A DNA stretch of 64,000 bases from Thermomonas paludicola (GTDB taxonomy: Bacteria; Pseudomonadota; Gammaproteobacteria; Xanthomonadales; Xanthomonadaceae), in assembly GCF_024498955.1 (NCBI RefSeq), contig NZ_CP093311.1, positions 558,001 through 622,000 of the forward strand, written 5' to 3'. The notes beneath the pieces are model-generated. The model was not told the origin of the DNA. It worked only from the letters and a program-made list of their open reading frames with translations, and ran no database searches. The translations under genes and the position numbers were made by a program. This document shows, one piece after another, positions 9,705 to 20,722 of the stretch. Position 1 is the stretch's first letter; each line of letters opens with the position of its first letter.

Positions 9705-10703
9705 ATGACGGTTACCGCCACCCAAGTGCTGCGTCCGCGCGGACCGCAGATCGAGCGCATCACCGACACCCGCGCCAAGGTCGTGATCGAGCCGCTGGAA
9801 CGCGGTTACGGCCACACCCTCGGCAATGCGCTGCGCCGCGTGCTGCTGTCCTCGATCCCCGGCTTCGCGATCACCGAAGTCGAAATCGACGGCGTGCTGC
9901 ACGAGTACACCACGGTCGAAGGGTTGCAGGAGGACGTGCTTGAAGTCCTGTTGAACCTCAAGGATGTTGCCATCCGCATGCATAGCGGCGACACCGATAC
10001 CCTGGAGCTGAAGAAGCAGGGTCCGGGCGTCGTCACTGCGGCCGACATCAAGACCAACCACAATGTCGAAGTGCTCAACCCCGGTCACGTGATTGCCAAC
10101 TTGACCAAGGATGTGGCGCTGAACATGCGCCTCACCATCAGTCGCGGTTTTGGCTATCAGCCGGCCGCCGCGCGTCGCCGCCCGGACGAAGAAGCCCGCA
10201 CGATCGGCCGATTGATGCTGGATGCTTCGTTCTCGCCGGTGCGCCGCGTCGCCTACGCCGTGGAAGCTGCGCGCGTTGAACAGCGCACCGACCTCGACAA
10301 GCTGGTGCTGGAAATCGAGACCAATGGCACCATCGACGCCGAAGAAGCCGTCCGCACTGCGGCCGACATCCTCAGCGATCAGCTGTCGGTGTTCGGCGAC
10401 TTCACCCATCGCGATCGCGGCGCCAAGCAGCCCGCCGCTTCTGGCGTCGATCCGTTGCTGCTGCGCCCGATCGACGATCTGGAGTTGACCGTGCGTTCGG
10501 CCAACTGCCTGAAAGCCGAAAGCATCTATTACATCGGCGATCTGATCCAGAAGACCGAAGTGGAGCTGCTGAAGACCCCGAATCTGGGCAAGAAGTCGCT
10601 CACCGAGATCAAGGAAGTGCTGGCCCAGAAGGGGCTGTCGCTCGGCATGAAGCTGGAGAACTGGCCGCCGGTCGGCGTCGCCAGCCATGGCATGATGGGG
10701 TGA
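9705..10703 (+). CDS. rpoA: DNA-directed RNA polymerase subunit alpha
   Basis: RpoA (332 residues) is the assembly scaffold of RNA polymerase. The N-terminal dimerisation domain has [20 protein letters not shown]; the C-terminal domain, which binds UP elements and activators, has [20 protein letters not shown] and [20 protein letters not shown] start it at ATG 9705 ([15 protein letters not shown]) with AGGAGA upstream. The length matches Xanthomonas RpoA. Confidence 0.98.
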   Translation: MTVTATQVLRPRGPQIERITDTRAKVVIEPLERGYGHTLGNALRRVLLSSIPGFAITEVEIDGVLHEYTTVEGLQEDVLEVLLNLKDVAIRMHSGDTDTLELKKQGPGVVTAADIKTNHNVEVLNPGHVIANLTKDVALNMRLTISRGFGYQPAAARRRPDEEARTIGRLMLDASFSPVRRVAYAVEAARVEQRTDLDKLVLEIETNGTIDAEEAVRTAADILSDQLSVFGDFTHRDRGAKQPAASGVDPLLLRPIDDLELTVRSANCLKAESIYYIGDLIQKTEVELLKTPNLGKKSLTEIKEVLAQKGLSLGMKLENWPPVGVASHGMMG

Positions 10704-10972
10704 GTGGACGCCGCCTGGCCGTTGCCCTCAGGCAACGGCTGGCGTTCGCGAACGCCCGGCGCGCTGCGCCGGGCCGGGGTGCAATCGTGGCGCAAGCCGC
10801 GGCTCCCGCCCTGCTTTAGCTCTTCTCGAAAGAAGCAACAACGCCGACGAACCAAAGTTCGCGGCATGGCCGGCAAAGGACGCCGGTTCGGGCCACCCGC
10901 AGCCCAGGACTCCAACGCCAGGACGGCGACAGCGAACTTCAATCGTTTCAACATTCAACAGGAATCAAATCC
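10704..10972 (+). other. rpoA-rplQ spacer with three tandem hairpins
   Basis: This 269-base gap begins with three strong inverted repeats in a row: a perfect 9-bp stem with loop CTCA (10718-10739), the 16-base palindrome GGCGTTCGCGAACGCC (10741-10756) and a 9-bp stem with loop GCT (10754-10774). No T tract follows, so these are not simple terminators. The remaining 200 bases show no gene. The region may attenuate or stabilise the rpoA message or process the rpoA-rplQ transcript. Confidence 0.5.
10718..10774. repeat. Three consecutive inverted repeats
   Basis: Stem 1 pairs GCCGTTGCC with GGCAACGGC around CTCA. Stem 2 is GGCGTT-CGCG-AACGCC. Stem 3 pairs GCCCGGCGC with GCGCCGGGC around GCT, sharing three bases with stem 2. 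All are free of mismatches. Confidence 0.8.
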
Positions 10973-11344
10973 ATGCGCCACCAGAAATCCGGCCGCAAGT
11001 TCAACCGCACCAGCGCCCATCGCCAGGTGATGTTTTCGAACATGGCGGCATCGCTGATCAAGCACGAAATCATTCGTACCACCCTGCCCAAGGCCAAGGA
11101 GCTGCGCCGCGTTGCCGAGCCGCTGATCACCCTGGCCAAGGTGGATGGCGTGGCCAATCGCCGCCTGGCGTTCGCGCGCCTGCGCGACAAGGAAGCAGTG
11201 GGCACCCTGTTCACCGTGCTGGGCCCGCGTTATACGGAGCGCCCGGGTGGTTACCTGCGCATCCTCAAGTGCGGTTTCCGCGCTGGCGACAACGCGCCGA
11301 TGGCCTACGTCGAACTGGTGGACCGTCCGCAGGCCGCCGAGTAA
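10973..11344 (+). CDS. rplQ: 50S ribosomal protein L17
   Basis: L17 (123 residues) lies near the tunnel exit. It starts [20 protein letters not shown] and contains [20 protein letters not shown], both diagnostic, and [19 protein letters not shown] near the end. AACAGGAATC precedes the start. A strong terminator follows, closing the ribosomal region. Confidence 0.97.
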   Translation: MRHQKSGRKFNRTSAHRQVMFSNMAASLIKHEIIRTTLPKAKELRRVAEPLITLAKVDGVANRRLAFARLRDKEAVGTLFTVLGPRYTERPGGYLRILKCGFRAGDNAPMAYVELVDRPQAAE

Positions 11345-11373
11345 TTCCGGCCTCGCCTGGCGCGACATCGAAG

Positions 11374-11403
11374 ACCCCGGGAAACCGGGGTTTTTCGTTT
11401 TTG
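11374..11403 (+). terminator. Rho-independent terminator after rplQ
   Basis: ACCCCGG and CCGGGGT (11374-11391) form a 7-bp stem with a GAAA tetraloop, followed by TTTTCGTTTTT. This closes the alpha operon 30 bases after the rplQ stop. Confidence 0.9.
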
Positions 11404-11447
11404 CGGCCGGCTGCGCCATAATCGGGAAATTCCACCAAGGCGCACCG

Positions 11448-11966
11448 ATGAATCCGTTCCGCTGGTCGTTCCGCAGTCAGTACCTGCTGGGCTTCGCCTG
11501 TTGCGCTGCATTGCTGGCCTATGCGTTGTTCGTGCAGTTCAGGCTCGGCATCGAACCTTGCCCGTTCTGCATCTTCCAGCGCATCTGCTTCGCCGCGCTC
11601 GGCGTGGTGTTCCTGCTGGGCGCAATGCATGCGCCGCGTGCGCCGGGAGCGCGCAAATGGTGGGGAACGCTGGCGTTCGCCGCCGCCGCCGCCGGCATGG
11701 GCGTGGCGGGGCGGCATTCATGGGTGCAGTTGCATCCGCCGGAGCTGCCGACCTGTACGCCGGGCTGGAACTTTCTGGTCGAACAGAATTCGTGGCTGGG
11801 GGTGGTGCGCAAGGTGCTGCTGGCCAATGGCGACTGCAGCAGCATCGATTGGAAATTCCTCGGCCTGTCGATGCCGATGTGGGCGCTGCTGTGGTTCATC
11901 GCGCTGGGCGCGGGGGCCTTGTATGCCGGATTCCAACGGCGTCATTCCCATCGGTTCCGCAGGTAA
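11448..11966 (+). CDS. dsbB: Disulfide bond formation protein DsbB
   Basis: DsbB (172 residues) is an inner-membrane oxidase that re-oxidises periplasmic DsbA and passes electrons to quinone. Hydrophobic segments near residues 12-31, 45-60, 72-87 and 147-163 fit its four helices. The first redox pair is C38-P-F-C41 followed by Q44-R45; a second cysteine pair lies in the periplasmic loop around residues 104 and 131 (PTCTP and GDCSS). I start it at ATG 11448 after the rplQ terminator; CATAAT at 11417-11422 could be its -10. Confidence 0.93.
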   Translation: MNPFRWSFRSQYLLGFACCAALLAYALFVQFRLGIEPCPFCIFQRICFAALGVVFLLGAMHAPRAPGARKWWGTLAFAAAAAGMGVAGRHSWVQLHPPELPTCTPGWNFLVEQNSWLGVVRKVLLANGDCSSIDWKFLGLSMPMWALLWFIALGAGALYAGFQRRHSHRFRR

Positions 11967-12027
11967 CGGTTGCGGCAAACCCGGCCGGGCGGGATGATGC
12001 AATGCAACAGATCGCCTTGACCCGTCC

Positions 12028-13419
<1,392 letters not shown>

Positions 13420-13422
13420 TCG

Positions 13423-15030
13423 CTACTTCGCAGCCGGCGTCACCGTGGGCAGGAAGCGCGGTGGCGTCCGCGCCCGGGTGGCATGTTCGAAGGCATAGCC
13501 CAGTTCGATCAGCCGCGGCTCGCTCCATGCGGTGCCCATGAACACGATGCCGACCGGCAAGCCGTGTACTTGGCCCATCGGCACGGTCAAGCTGGGGTAG
13601 CGCGCGACCGCAGCCGCACCGTAGCCGGCCCCGATGAAATGGTCGCCGTTGATGGGGTCGGTCAGCCACGCGGGGGACATGGCCGGGGCCACCAGCGCAT
13701 CCAGATGCTGCTCCCGCAGCGCCACGTCGATGCCTTGCGGGCCGGCGAGAAGTCGCGCCCTGTCGCGCGCCTCGATGTACGCCGTGTCGGTCAGCGGGCC
13801 CTTCGCCTGCGCCTGCTCGAACAGTTCCTGGGCGAAAAACGGCATTTCGGCAGCAGCATCCCGGGTGTCGAATGCGATCAGGTCGGCCAGCGTCTTGCTT
13901 GGCGCGTGGCTGCCCGCCAGATAGCGATTCACGCCGTCCTTGAATTCGTACAGCAGCACGTCCATCTCGGCAGAATCCCACTGGCCGAGGGTCGGGATCC
14001 GGGCATCCACCACGGTGGCGCCTGCGGTTCTCAGCGCAGCGATGGCGCGTTCCATCGCCGCATCGGTATCCGGCTGGTAGCCCATCAGCTTGCGCACGAC
14101 GCCGATGCGCGCGCCTTTCAGCGCGTCCGGCTTCAGGTGCGCGGTGTAGTCGATCGGCGTGGCGTCGCTGCGTTCGGCGGCGGCGGGATCCCCCGCATCC
14201 GGCGCGGCGATGACGCCCAACAGCGCGGCAGCATCGGTCACGTTGCGCGCCATCGGGCCCGCAGTGTCCTGCGATTGCGAGATGGGGATGATGCCGCTGC
14301 GGCTGACCAGGCCCACGGTAGGCTTGATGCCGACCAGCCCCGCCACCGCCGACGGGCAAATGATGCTGCCGTCGGTTTCGGTGCCGATGCCGACCACCGC
14401 CAGGTTTGCCGCGATGGCGGTGCCGGTGCCGGCGCTGGAACCGCAGGGGCTGCGGTCGAGCGCATAGGGGTTCTTGGTCTGGCCACCGCGCCCGCTCCAG
14501 CCTGAGGTGGAGCGCGTGGAGCGGAAATTCGCCCATTCCGACAAATTGGTTTTGCCCAGGATCACGGCGCCTGCCGTGCGCAGTCGCGCAACCAGGAACG
14601 CATCCGCCTGCGGATGATGGTCTGCAAGGGCCAGTGAACCTGCGGAGTTGGCCATCGGCGTAGCGTCGATATTGTCCTTGACCAGCACCGGGATGCCGTG
14701 CAGCGGGCCGCGCATCGTGCCGGCCTTGCGTTCGGCGTCCAGCGCATCGGCCTCCTTCAGCGCATCGGGATTGAGCTCGATGACCGAGTTCAGCGCGGGG
14801 CCACGACGGTCGAGGGCCGCAATGCGCTCAAGGTAGGCCTGCACCAGCGCATGGCTGGTCAATTTGCCTGCGGCCATCTTCGCCTGCAGATCGGCGATGG
14901 TGGCTTCTTCAAAGGCAAATGCAGGCGCAGCGGGCGCCGCGTTGTCGGCAGTCGCAGGCGGGGTTTGCGGGTTGGGTTGGCAGGCGCCGAGCAAGACGGC
15001 GATTGCAAGTGCAAGCGGCAGGTGGCGCAT
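13423..15030 (-). CDS. Amidase-signature lipoprotein
   Basis: This 535-residue protein belongs to the amidase signature family, which hydrolyses amide bonds with a Ser-cisSer-Lys triad. The likely residues are K118 (PVLVKDNID), S198 (CGSSAGTGTA) and S222 (TETDGSIICPSA). It starts with a lipoprotein signal, MRHLPLALAIAVLLGAC, with C17 as the lipid site, so it should be anchored in the envelope; the frame stays open upstream but without signal or similarity. The substrate cannot be predicted. It may be co-transcribed with the DUF2127 gene upstream. Confidence 0.88.
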   Translation of the reverse strand: MRHLPLALAIAVLLGACQPNPQTPPATADNAAPAAPAFAFEEATIADLQAKMAAGKLTSHALVQAYLERIAALDRRGPALNSVIELNPDALKEADALDAERKAGTMRGPLHGIPVLVKDNIDATPMANSAGSLALADHHPQADAFLVARLRTAGAVILGKTNLSEWANFRSTRSTSGWSGRGGQTKNPYALDRSPCGSSAGTGTAIAANLAVVGIGTETDGSIICPSAVAGLVGIKPTVGLVSRSGIIPISQSQDTAGPMARNVTDAAALLGVIAAPDAGDPAAAERSDATPIDYTAHLKPDALKGARIGVVRKLMGYQPDTDAAMERAIAALRTAGATVVDARIPTLGQWDSAEMDVLLYEFKDGVNRYLAGSHAPSKTLADLIAFDTRDAAAEMPFFAQELFEQAQAKGPLTDTAYIEARDRARLLAGPQGIDVALREQHLDALVAPAMSPAWLTDPINGDHFIGAGYGAAAVARYPSLTVPMGQVHGLPVGIVFMGTAWSEPRLIELGYAFEHATRARTPPRFLPTVTPAAK

Positions 15031-15085
15031 CGGCAGGACTCCCGGGCAATGCGCAAGCATCGCCCGGTCTGCGCCGGCAGGCAAC

Positions 15086-15553
15086 TCAGCGGCGGCGCAC
15101 GGCCAGGTCGCGCGCCAGCACCCACAGCACGACCACGTTGATCGCGACCACGATCCCGGACAACCAGCCCGGATGCCGCACCAGCGCGTACACATCGAAT
15201 GGCAGATACAGCGAGACAGTGATGCAGCCCAGCCACGATGCCCACGCCTTGGCGCGCCACAGGCCCCAACCTTCCAGCAGATGCATGATGCCGTACAGCG
15301 CGGCGACCAGCGCGGCAAGATGCACGCCGCTCGGGTTGATTTCACCGGCCAGCCAGCCGATGGCGCCGTGATTCGGATCCAGCTGGAAGCGCGCGATCAG
15401 CTCATGCACCCAGCGCTGCAGCGGAGCAGGGCCGATGAACTCCAGCCCGCTGGCGGCCAGCAACGCCAGCGCGCCCTTGATGGCTTCGACCAAGGCGATC
15501 ACGTGTAGCCCCGGATGCGAATGTGGATCCGGGTTGTAGTGCTGCGTGCTCAC
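15086..15553 (-). CDS. DUF2127 family membrane protein
   Basis: This 155-residue integral membrane protein has about four hydrophobic segments (residues 17-40, 72-92, 100-118, 130-148). The pattern ALVEAIKGALALLAASGLE near the start, LYGIMHLLEGWGLWRAKAWA in the middle and LPFDVYALVRHP fits DUF2127. The function of the family is unknown. It lies between the amidase and typA on the same strand, with gaps of 55 and 87 bases. Confidence 0.8.
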   Translation of the reverse strand: MSTQHYNPDPHSHPGLHVIALVEAIKGALALLAASGLEFIGPAPLQRWVHELIARFQLDPNHGAIGWLAGEINPSGVHLAALVAALYGIMHLLEGWGLWRAKAWASWLGCITVSLYLPFDVYALVRHPGWLSGIVVAINVVVLWVLARDLAVRRR

Positions 15554-15640
15554 GGCGTTGCCGCCATTGGCCGCGACGGCGTGGATGCCGCCGACGGCAC
15601 CCGGGCATGCGACATGCGCATCGGCTTGATCCGGCTGGCC

Positions 15641-17470
15641 TCAGGCCGAGCGCGACGCGCGCTTGCGGTCGGTTTCGGTCAGGAACTTCTTGCGCAGGCG
15701 GATTTCCTTCGGGGTGACTTCGACCAGCTCATCGTCTTCGATGAAATCCAGCGCCTGTTCCAGCGTGTACTTGATCGCCGGGGTCAGCTTGATCGCATCG
15801 TCCTTGCCCGAGGCGCGCATGTTGGTCAGCGGCTTGGTCTTGATGGCATTGACGGTGAGGTCGTTGTCCTTGGAGTGGATGCCGATCAATTGGCCTTCGT
15901 ACACGTTGTCGCCTTCGGCGGCGAACAGCTTGCCGCGTTCTTCCAGCGGGCCCAGCGAATAGGCGGGCGTGGCGCCGGCCGCGTTGGCGATCATCACGCC
16001 GTTCTGGCGCTTGGCAATGGCGCCCTGTTCGCGCGGGCCGTAATGGTCGAACACGTGGAACAGCAGGCCCGAGCCCTGGGTCAAGGTGCGGAATTCGTTC
16101 TGGAAACCAATCAGCCCGCGCGCCGGGATCATGTAATCGAGACGCACCCGGCCCTTGCCGTCGGGCTCCATGTTCTTCAGCTGCGCCTTGCGCACGCCGA
16201 GTTTTTCCATCACGCCGCCCTGGTGCTGTTCCTCGATATCGACCACCAGTTGCTCGACCGGCTCCATCTGCTGGCCGTCGATTTCCTTGATGATCACTTC
16301 CGGGCGCGACACCGCCAGCTCGAAGCCTTCACGACGCATGTTCTCGATCAGCACCGACAGGTGCAGCTCGCCACGGCCGGAGACCAGGAACTTGTCGGGG
16401 TCGGACCCTTCCTCGACCTTCAGCGCGACGTTGTGCAGGGTCTCGCGCTCCAGCCGCTCGCGGATCTGGCGGCTGGTGATGAACTTGCCGCCGCTGTGTT
16501 CCTTGCTGCCGGCGAACGGCGAGTTGTTGACCTGGAAGGTCATGCTGATCGTTGGCTCGTCCACGGTCAGCGCGGGCAGCGCCTCGGGTGCATCGAGCGC
16601 GCAGATGGTGTCGGAGATGCTGAGGTCGGCCACGCCGGAGATGGCGACGATGTCGCCGGCCTCGGCTTCCTCGACCTCGACCCGCTCCAGGCCCATGAAG
16701 CCGAGCACCTGCAACACCTTGCCCTGGCGCTTCTTGCCGTGACGGTCGATCACGCTGACCGGCATGTTGGTGCGCACCTTGCCGCGCTGGATGCGGCCGA
16801 CGCCGATCAGGCCGACGAAATTGTTGTAATCCAGCTGGCTGATGCGCATCTGGAACGGGCCGTCCAGATCGACGCTGGGTGCGGGCACGTACTGCATGAT
16901 CGCTTCGTACAGCGGAGTCATGTCGCCTTCGCGCGCGCTGTCGTCAAGGCTGGCATACCCGTGCAGCGCGGAGGCATACACGATCGGGAAATCGAGTTGC
17001 TCGTTGGTGGCGCCGAGCTTGTCGAACAGGTCGAACACCTGGTCGATCACCCAGTCCGGACGCGCGCCGGGGCGATCGACCTTGTTGACGACGACGATCG
17101 GCTTGAAGCCCATCGCGAACGCCTTCTGGGTCACGAACCGCGTCTGCGGCATCGGGCCGTCCATCGCATCGACCAGAATCAGCACCGAGTCGACCATCGA
17201 CAGCACGCGCTCCACCTCGCCGCCGAAGTCGGCGTGCCCGGGGGTATCCACGATGTTGATGCGGTTGCCCTGCCAGGTGATGGCGGTGTTCTTGGACAGG
17301 ATCGTGATGCCACGTTCCTTTTCCTGGTCATTGCTGTCCATGACGCGTTCAGCGAGCACGGTGCGCTCGTTGAAGGTGCCGGATTGCTTGAGCAGGCAGT
17401 CGACGAGGGTGGTCTTGCCATGGTCAACGTGGGCGACGATGGCGATGTTGCGGAGGCGTTCGACGGACAT
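15641..17470 (-). CDS. typA: Ribosome-associated GTPase TypA/BipA
   Basis: BipA (609 residues) is a translational GTPase related to EF-G that acts in 50S assembly and stress adaptation. G1 is [11 protein letters not shown]3 is [11 protein letters not shown] and G4 is [13 protein letters not shown]. The C-terminal region specific to BipA has [19 protein letters not shown] and [21 protein letters not shown] start it at ATG 17470 ([16 protein letters not shown]); the frame runs upstream towards the divergent cyclophilin gene. Confidence 0.96.
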   Translation of the reverse strand: MSVERLRNIAIVAHVDHGKTTLVDCLLKQSGTFNERTVLAERVMDSNDQEKERGITILSKNTAITWQGNRINIVDTPGHADFGGEVERVLSMVDSVLILVDAMDGPMPQTRFVTQKAFAMGFKPIVVVNKVDRPGARPDWVIDQVFDLFDKLGATNEQLDFPIVYASALHGYASLDDSAREGDMTPLYEAIMQYVPAPSVDLDGPFQMRISQLDYNNFVGLIGVGRIQRGKVRTNMPVSVIDRHGKKRQGKVLQVLGFMGLERVEVEEAEAGDIVAISGVADLSISDTICALDAPEALPALTVDEPTISMTFQVNNSPFAGSKEHSGGKFITSRQIRERLERETLHNVALKVEEGSDPDKFLVSGRGELHLSVLIENMRREGFELAVSRPEVIIKEIDGQQMEPVEQLVVDIEEQHQGGVMEKLGVRKAQLKNMEPDGKGRVRLDYMIPARGLIGFQNEFRTLTQGSGLLFHVFDHYGPREQGAIAKRQNGVMIANAAGATPAYSLGPLEERGKLFAAEGDNVYEGQLIGIHSKDNDLTVNAIKTKPLTNMRASGKDDAIKLTPAIKYTLEQALDFIEDDELVEVTPKEIRLRKKFLTETDRKRASRSA

Positions 17471-17548
17471 TATTGCGGGGCTCGTTGAAGCCGCACCGGC
17501 TACCGATGGGGCAGGCAGGGCGCGCGTGGGAAAGGGAGTAAGCCGGGT

Positions 17549-17554
17549 ATTATA
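17549..17554 (-). promoter_or_regulatory. Candidate -10 for typA
   Basis: Read on the minus strand, TATAAT lies 79 bases before the typA start, in the divergent region with the cyclophilin gene. No good -35 is visible at 16-18 bases. Confidence 0.4.
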
Positions 17555-17595
17555 TCGTTTTAATGCGCCCATCCGGGTGCCCGGAGATGAACAAG

Positions 17596-18090
17596 ATGAG
17601 CTTGATTGCCAATTTCGACACCGCGCGCGGCACCATCCGCATCGAACTGGCGGCCGACAAAGCCCCGCTGACCGTGGCCAACTTCGTCAACCTGGCCCAG
17701 CGTGGGTTCTACAACGGGCTGAATTTTCACCGCGTGATCGCCGACTTCATGGTGCAGGGTGGTTGCCCGGAGGGATCCGGCCGCGGCGGCCCCGGTTACC
17801 GCTTCGAGGACGAGACCCGCAATGGCCTGCCGCATGAGCGTGGCGTGTTGTCGATGGCCAATGCCGGCCCGAATACCAATGGCAGCCAGTTCTTCATCAC
17901 CCATGTGCCCTGCGGCTGGCTGGACGGCAAGCACACCGTGTTCGGCAAGGTGATCGAAGGCCTGGACATCGTGGACGCGGTTGCCCAGGGAGATGCGATC
18001 AAGTCGATCACCATCGAGGGCGATGCGAGCGCCGTGCTGGCTGCCAACGCCGATCGCGTGGCGGAGTGGAACAAGATCCTCGCAGCCTGA
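17596..18090 (+). CDS. Peptidyl-prolyl cis-trans isomerase, cyclophilin type
   Basis: This 164-residue cyclophilin accelerates proline isomerisation during protein folding. Active-site motifs are [15 protein letters not shown] (catalytic Arg), [16 protein letters not shown] and [12 protein letters not shown]. It lacks a signal peptide, so it is cytoplasmic (PpiB-like). I start it at ATG 17596 ([12 protein letters not shown]) because GGAG at 17583-17586 is nine bases away; ATG 17587 touches the GGAG. Confidence 0.93.
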   Translation: MSLIANFDTARGTIRIELAADKAPLTVANFVNLAQRGFYNGLNFHRVIADFMVQGGCPEGSGRGGPGYRFEDETRNGLPHERGVLSMANAGPNTNGSQFFITHVPCGWLDGKHTVFGKVIEGLDIVDAVAQGDAIKSITIEGDASAVLAANADRVAEWNKILAA

Positions 18091-18098
18091 TCCAACGA

Positions 18099-18125
18099 CC
18101 CCTTCTCCCGCTGCGGGAGAAGGGG
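18099..18125. terminator. Long palindrome between convergent genes
   Basis: A 13-base arm CCCCTTCTCCCGC is followed after one T by its exact complement. It lies between the cyclophilin gene and the convergent lipoprotein gene, with no T tract on the plus strand. It probably acts as a bidirectional transcription barrier; similar CTCCCGC-type palindromes recur in xanthomonad genomes. Confidence 0.5.
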
Positions 18126-18134
18126 GGGGCGGCG

Positions 18135-18713
18135 TCACTTCCAGCGCAGGGTGTCCAGCATCGCGTTGACCTTGGCTTCGTCGCGCGGGTAGTAGTACTC
18201 GACCGGCGCATAGAACAGCGCCAGCGCCAGCCCCCTGTCGTGTTCGAAGGCGGCGGCCATGGCGCGATATTTCAGCCCCGATTCGCTGTCCAGCGTCATT
18301 TCGAAACGCAGGCCCTCGCGCCCGCCAAAGCTGACCGGGCGCAGGTTGCTGGTGGCCACGTTGACCGCTCCGGTGGCGCGCATGCCGTCGGCGATCAGGT
18401 CGCGCAGTTCGTCCGGGCGCATGCCGCGGTGGTAGAACGCGCCATCCGGACGCCGCTTGGTTTGTTTCTGCCCGAGGAAGATGAACTCGCCCTCGCGCAC
18501 GGTGGGCACCAGGTGCAGCGAATTGAGCAGCGGCCCGTCGATGGTCCAGAGCTGTTCGCGTGGCGTGCCCATCCGCGTCCATTCCATCCCGGCATCGATG
18601 CTGAGGTCGCCACCCGCGGTGGTGCGGCCCGGGGTCACCAGCGGGGCGCCGCTGGCACAGGCTGCCAGCAGCAGCGCAAACAGACTCAGCAGTAGCCAAC
18701 GGATCGGTTTCAT
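18135..18713 (-). CDS. Hypothetical lipoprotein, third gene of a protease operon
   Basis: This 192-residue protein has a lipoprotein signal (MKPIRWLLLSLFALLLAAC, lipid-modified C19). The rest is soluble, with no family that I recognise; it includes MRPDELRDLIADGMRA and ends LFYAPVEYYYPRDEAKVNAM. Its ATG overlaps the TGA of the upstream M48 protease gene (ATGA), so the two are coupled. A role beside the protease in the envelope is inference. Confidence 0.75.
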   Translation of the reverse strand: MKPIRWLLLSLFALLLAACASGAPLVTPGRTTAGGDLSIDAGMEWTRMGTPREQLWTIDGPLLNSLHLVPTVREGEFIFLGQKQTKRRPDGAFYHRGMRPDELRDLIADGMRATGAVNVATSNLRPVSFGGREGLRFEMTLDSESGLKYRAMAAAFEHDRGLALALFYAPVEYYYPRDEAKVNAMLDTLRWK

Positions 18714-19888
18714 TGCGTGCTCCCGGTGGTGTCGAGTTCGCGCTGGACGAAGGCGCGGTCTTCGGCCTGCGGTGCGTCTTGCAGATAGCGCTGCAGGGCC
18801 GCGCGAGCACCGGCGGAGTCGCCGGCTGCACGGCGCGCATAGCCGTGTTCACGCCAGGCGGCTGCGGGTGCGCCGGGCAGGGCGATGGCTTGCGCGTAAT
18901 ACCCGGCCGCCCTGGTCTTGTCGTCGCCTTGGCCGCGTCGGCGATAGGCCTCGCCCAGGTAGAAGGTCAGCAGGCCCTTGTCCTCTGCCGGCGCATCCTC
19001 CAGCAGCTCGCTGATGACCAGGATGGAACCGGCATAGCGGCGCTGCGCCAGCTCTTCATCCAGCAATTTGGGGAGCATCGGGCGCACGATGGTGCGGTAG
19101 CGCTCGCGGCCCAGGTCCGTGGGGGGATTGGAAATGGCGTCGGCTTCGGCCTTGATGTCGTTCAACCGCTCCTGCGACGCAGGATGCGTCGAGAAGAGTG
19201 CAAGCGGGCGATCGTACTTGCGGGTCTGTTCCTCGCGCCACATCCGTGCCCACATGTCGGCACCGGCGTGCGGGGCCCAACCGTGCGCCACCACGCTGGC
19301 AAAGCCCAGTCGGTCGGCCTCGCGCTCCATGTCGCGTGAGTACTTGAAAAGCGCTGCCGTGCCGGCCAGGGTGCCAAGTTCCGCCACGCTGCCGGCGCCG
19401 GCCCCGTAGGCCACCATCTGGAAGGCGCCCAGCCACGCACTGGCGCTCTTCATCCGGCGCCATTGCCGAAGCGAGTGCTTGGCAGTGAAGTGGCCGGTTT
19501 CATGCCCCAGCACAAAGGCCAGTTCGGCTTCGTTGCGGATGCGCAGCAGCGCACCGGTCCACAGCAGCAGCATTCCGTTGGGCGACATGCTGGCGTTGAA
19601 TTGCGGTACGTCCATCACGTAGATGCGAATGTCCGCGCAGTGCTCGCCGGCCGCCTTGCAGGCGACGCCGCGCACGTAGTCGTTCAGCGCCGGGTCGCGC
19701 ATCAGCAGGGGCGAGCGCTTCAGTTCGGCTTCGGAGCGCTCCATCGCGTACCAGAGCTCGGCTTCGTCGCTGCCATCCGTCGGCTGGCTGCCGGACGTGG
19801 CGCCCGGCTTGGCGGCGGCAAGCGCGGCGCCAGGCAGGGCCAACGCCAAGGCGCTGGCGAGGGCAATCAGGCGCAGGTGGGCGTTCAT
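18710..19888 (-). CDS. M48-family metalloprotease with TPR-like C-terminus
   Basis: This 392-residue secreted protease carries the zinc motif HETGH at residues 129-133 and the third ligand E190 in EREADRLG, matching M48 (BepA/YfgC-like). The N-terminus (MNAHLRLIALASALALALPG) is a signal peptide, placing it in the periplasm. Residues 300-385 are helical and alanine-rich, suggesting TPR repeats as in BepA, which cares for outer-membrane proteins. It overlaps both neighbouring lipoprotein genes by four bases. Confidence 0.88.
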   Translation of the reverse strand: MNAHLRLIALASALALALPGAALAAAKPGATSGSQPTDGSDEAELWYAMERSEAELKRSPLLMRDPALNDYVRGVACKAAGEHCADIRIYVMDVPQFNASMSPNGMLLLWTGALLRIRNEAELAFVLGHETGHFTAKHSLRQWRRMKSASAWLGAFQMVAYGAGAGSVAELGTLAGTAALFKYSRDMEREADRLGFASVVAHGWAPHAGADMWARMWREEQTRKYDRPLALFSTHPASQERLNDIKAEADAISNPPTDLGRERYRTIVRPMLPKLLDEELAQRRYAGSILVISELLEDAPAEDKGLLTFYLGEAYRRRGQGDDKTRAAGYYAQAIALPGAPAAAWREHGYARRAAGDSAGARAALQRYLQDAPQAEDRAFVQRELDTTGSTQ

Positions 19889-20661
19889 TTCGCCGGCGCC
19901 TGCGGTACGCCCTGAACGCCTTTCAGCAAGTCGTTGGCGGTTTCACGCGCGCCTTGCAAGGTGCGCAGGTCGCCGGTTTGATCGACCAGCAGGTTGTGCC
20001 AGACCACCTGGCCGGTGCGCAAGTCCACCAGTGACGCCACGCCAATCTGCATGCCGCCACCAATGTCGCCGCCCAGCAGGAGCAGGCCGGCGATACGCAT
20101 GGCCTGTCGTCCACCGCTGGCATAACTGTCACGCACATAGGTGAACAGCCCATAGTCCGCCCCGGTGGCCTGCCGCAGATCTGCGGCCCCCGCGCCCAGC
20201 GACCAGTCGAATTTCCCGTGCTTGTTGCGCAGCGGGCCCTGGCCGATGCTGCGACTGAACTGCAGGATGCTCATCGATACCGCCTGGCTGAGCAGATACA
20301 GCTGCCGGCGGCGATCGTCGGGGCCGGCATCCGCCGGCAGCGTGTAGTCGGGCACCATGCCGATGCCCTGGCGCGCCAGCAGTTCGCGCGCCGCCTGCGG
20401 GTAAAGCAGGCGCGCGCTGTTGCTCCACTCCTTGCGCGGCTCGGCCATGCCGCCAGCGGCAAGCTCGGACAACTCGATGTCAGGCTCGATCAGGACCACC
20501 GTCCCGGCGATCGGCAGCGGCTTCCCGGCGGCGTCGGTGGCGGTGCGCACGCTGGTGGAAGCGCAGCCCGAAAGCAGCGCCAGCGCGGCCAGCAGCAGGA
20601 GGGAGGAAAGCCAGCGCACAGGCGTTCCGGAGGCAGTCGAGCGGTGCGGCTGTGTTAGCAT
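19885..20661 (-). CDS. Hypothetical lipoprotein, first gene of a protease operon
   Basis: This 258-residue protein starts with a lipoprotein signal (WLSSLLLLAALALLSGC) after a short basic leader. Conserved-looking parts are VVLIEPDIELSELAAGGMAE and ARQIATGADYG-like sequence near residue 175, and it ends in a region resembling GNA1162/DUF4136-type lipoproteins, but I cannot assign a family. I chose ATG 20661 as start; the Shine-Dalgarno is poor and the frame is open 20 codons further up. Its TGA overlaps the M48 gene start. Confidence 0.65.
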   Translation of the reverse strand: MLTQPHRSTASGTPVRWLSSLLLLAALALLSGCASTSVRTATDAAGKPLPIAGTVVLIEPDIELSELAAGGMAEPRKEWSNSARLLYPQAARELLARQGIGMVPDYTLPADAGPDDRRRQLYLLSQAVSMSILQFSRSIGQGPLRNKHGKFDWSLGAGAADLRQATGADYGLFTYVRDSYASGGRQAMRIAGLLLLGGDIGGGMQIGVASLVDLRTGQVVWHNLLVDQTGDLRTLQGARETANDLLKGVQGVPQAPAK

Positions 20662-20722
20662 TTCAAGGCTTACTCCCACGTCCCCGCCGCGCGTGCGCGG
20701 CCAATTGCAGAGGTTCCCCACG

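Noticed and set aside
15515..17488. 657-codon plus-strand frame across typA
   Set aside because: It is the shadow of typA on the other strand; typA carries all GTPase motifs, and the plus frame has none.
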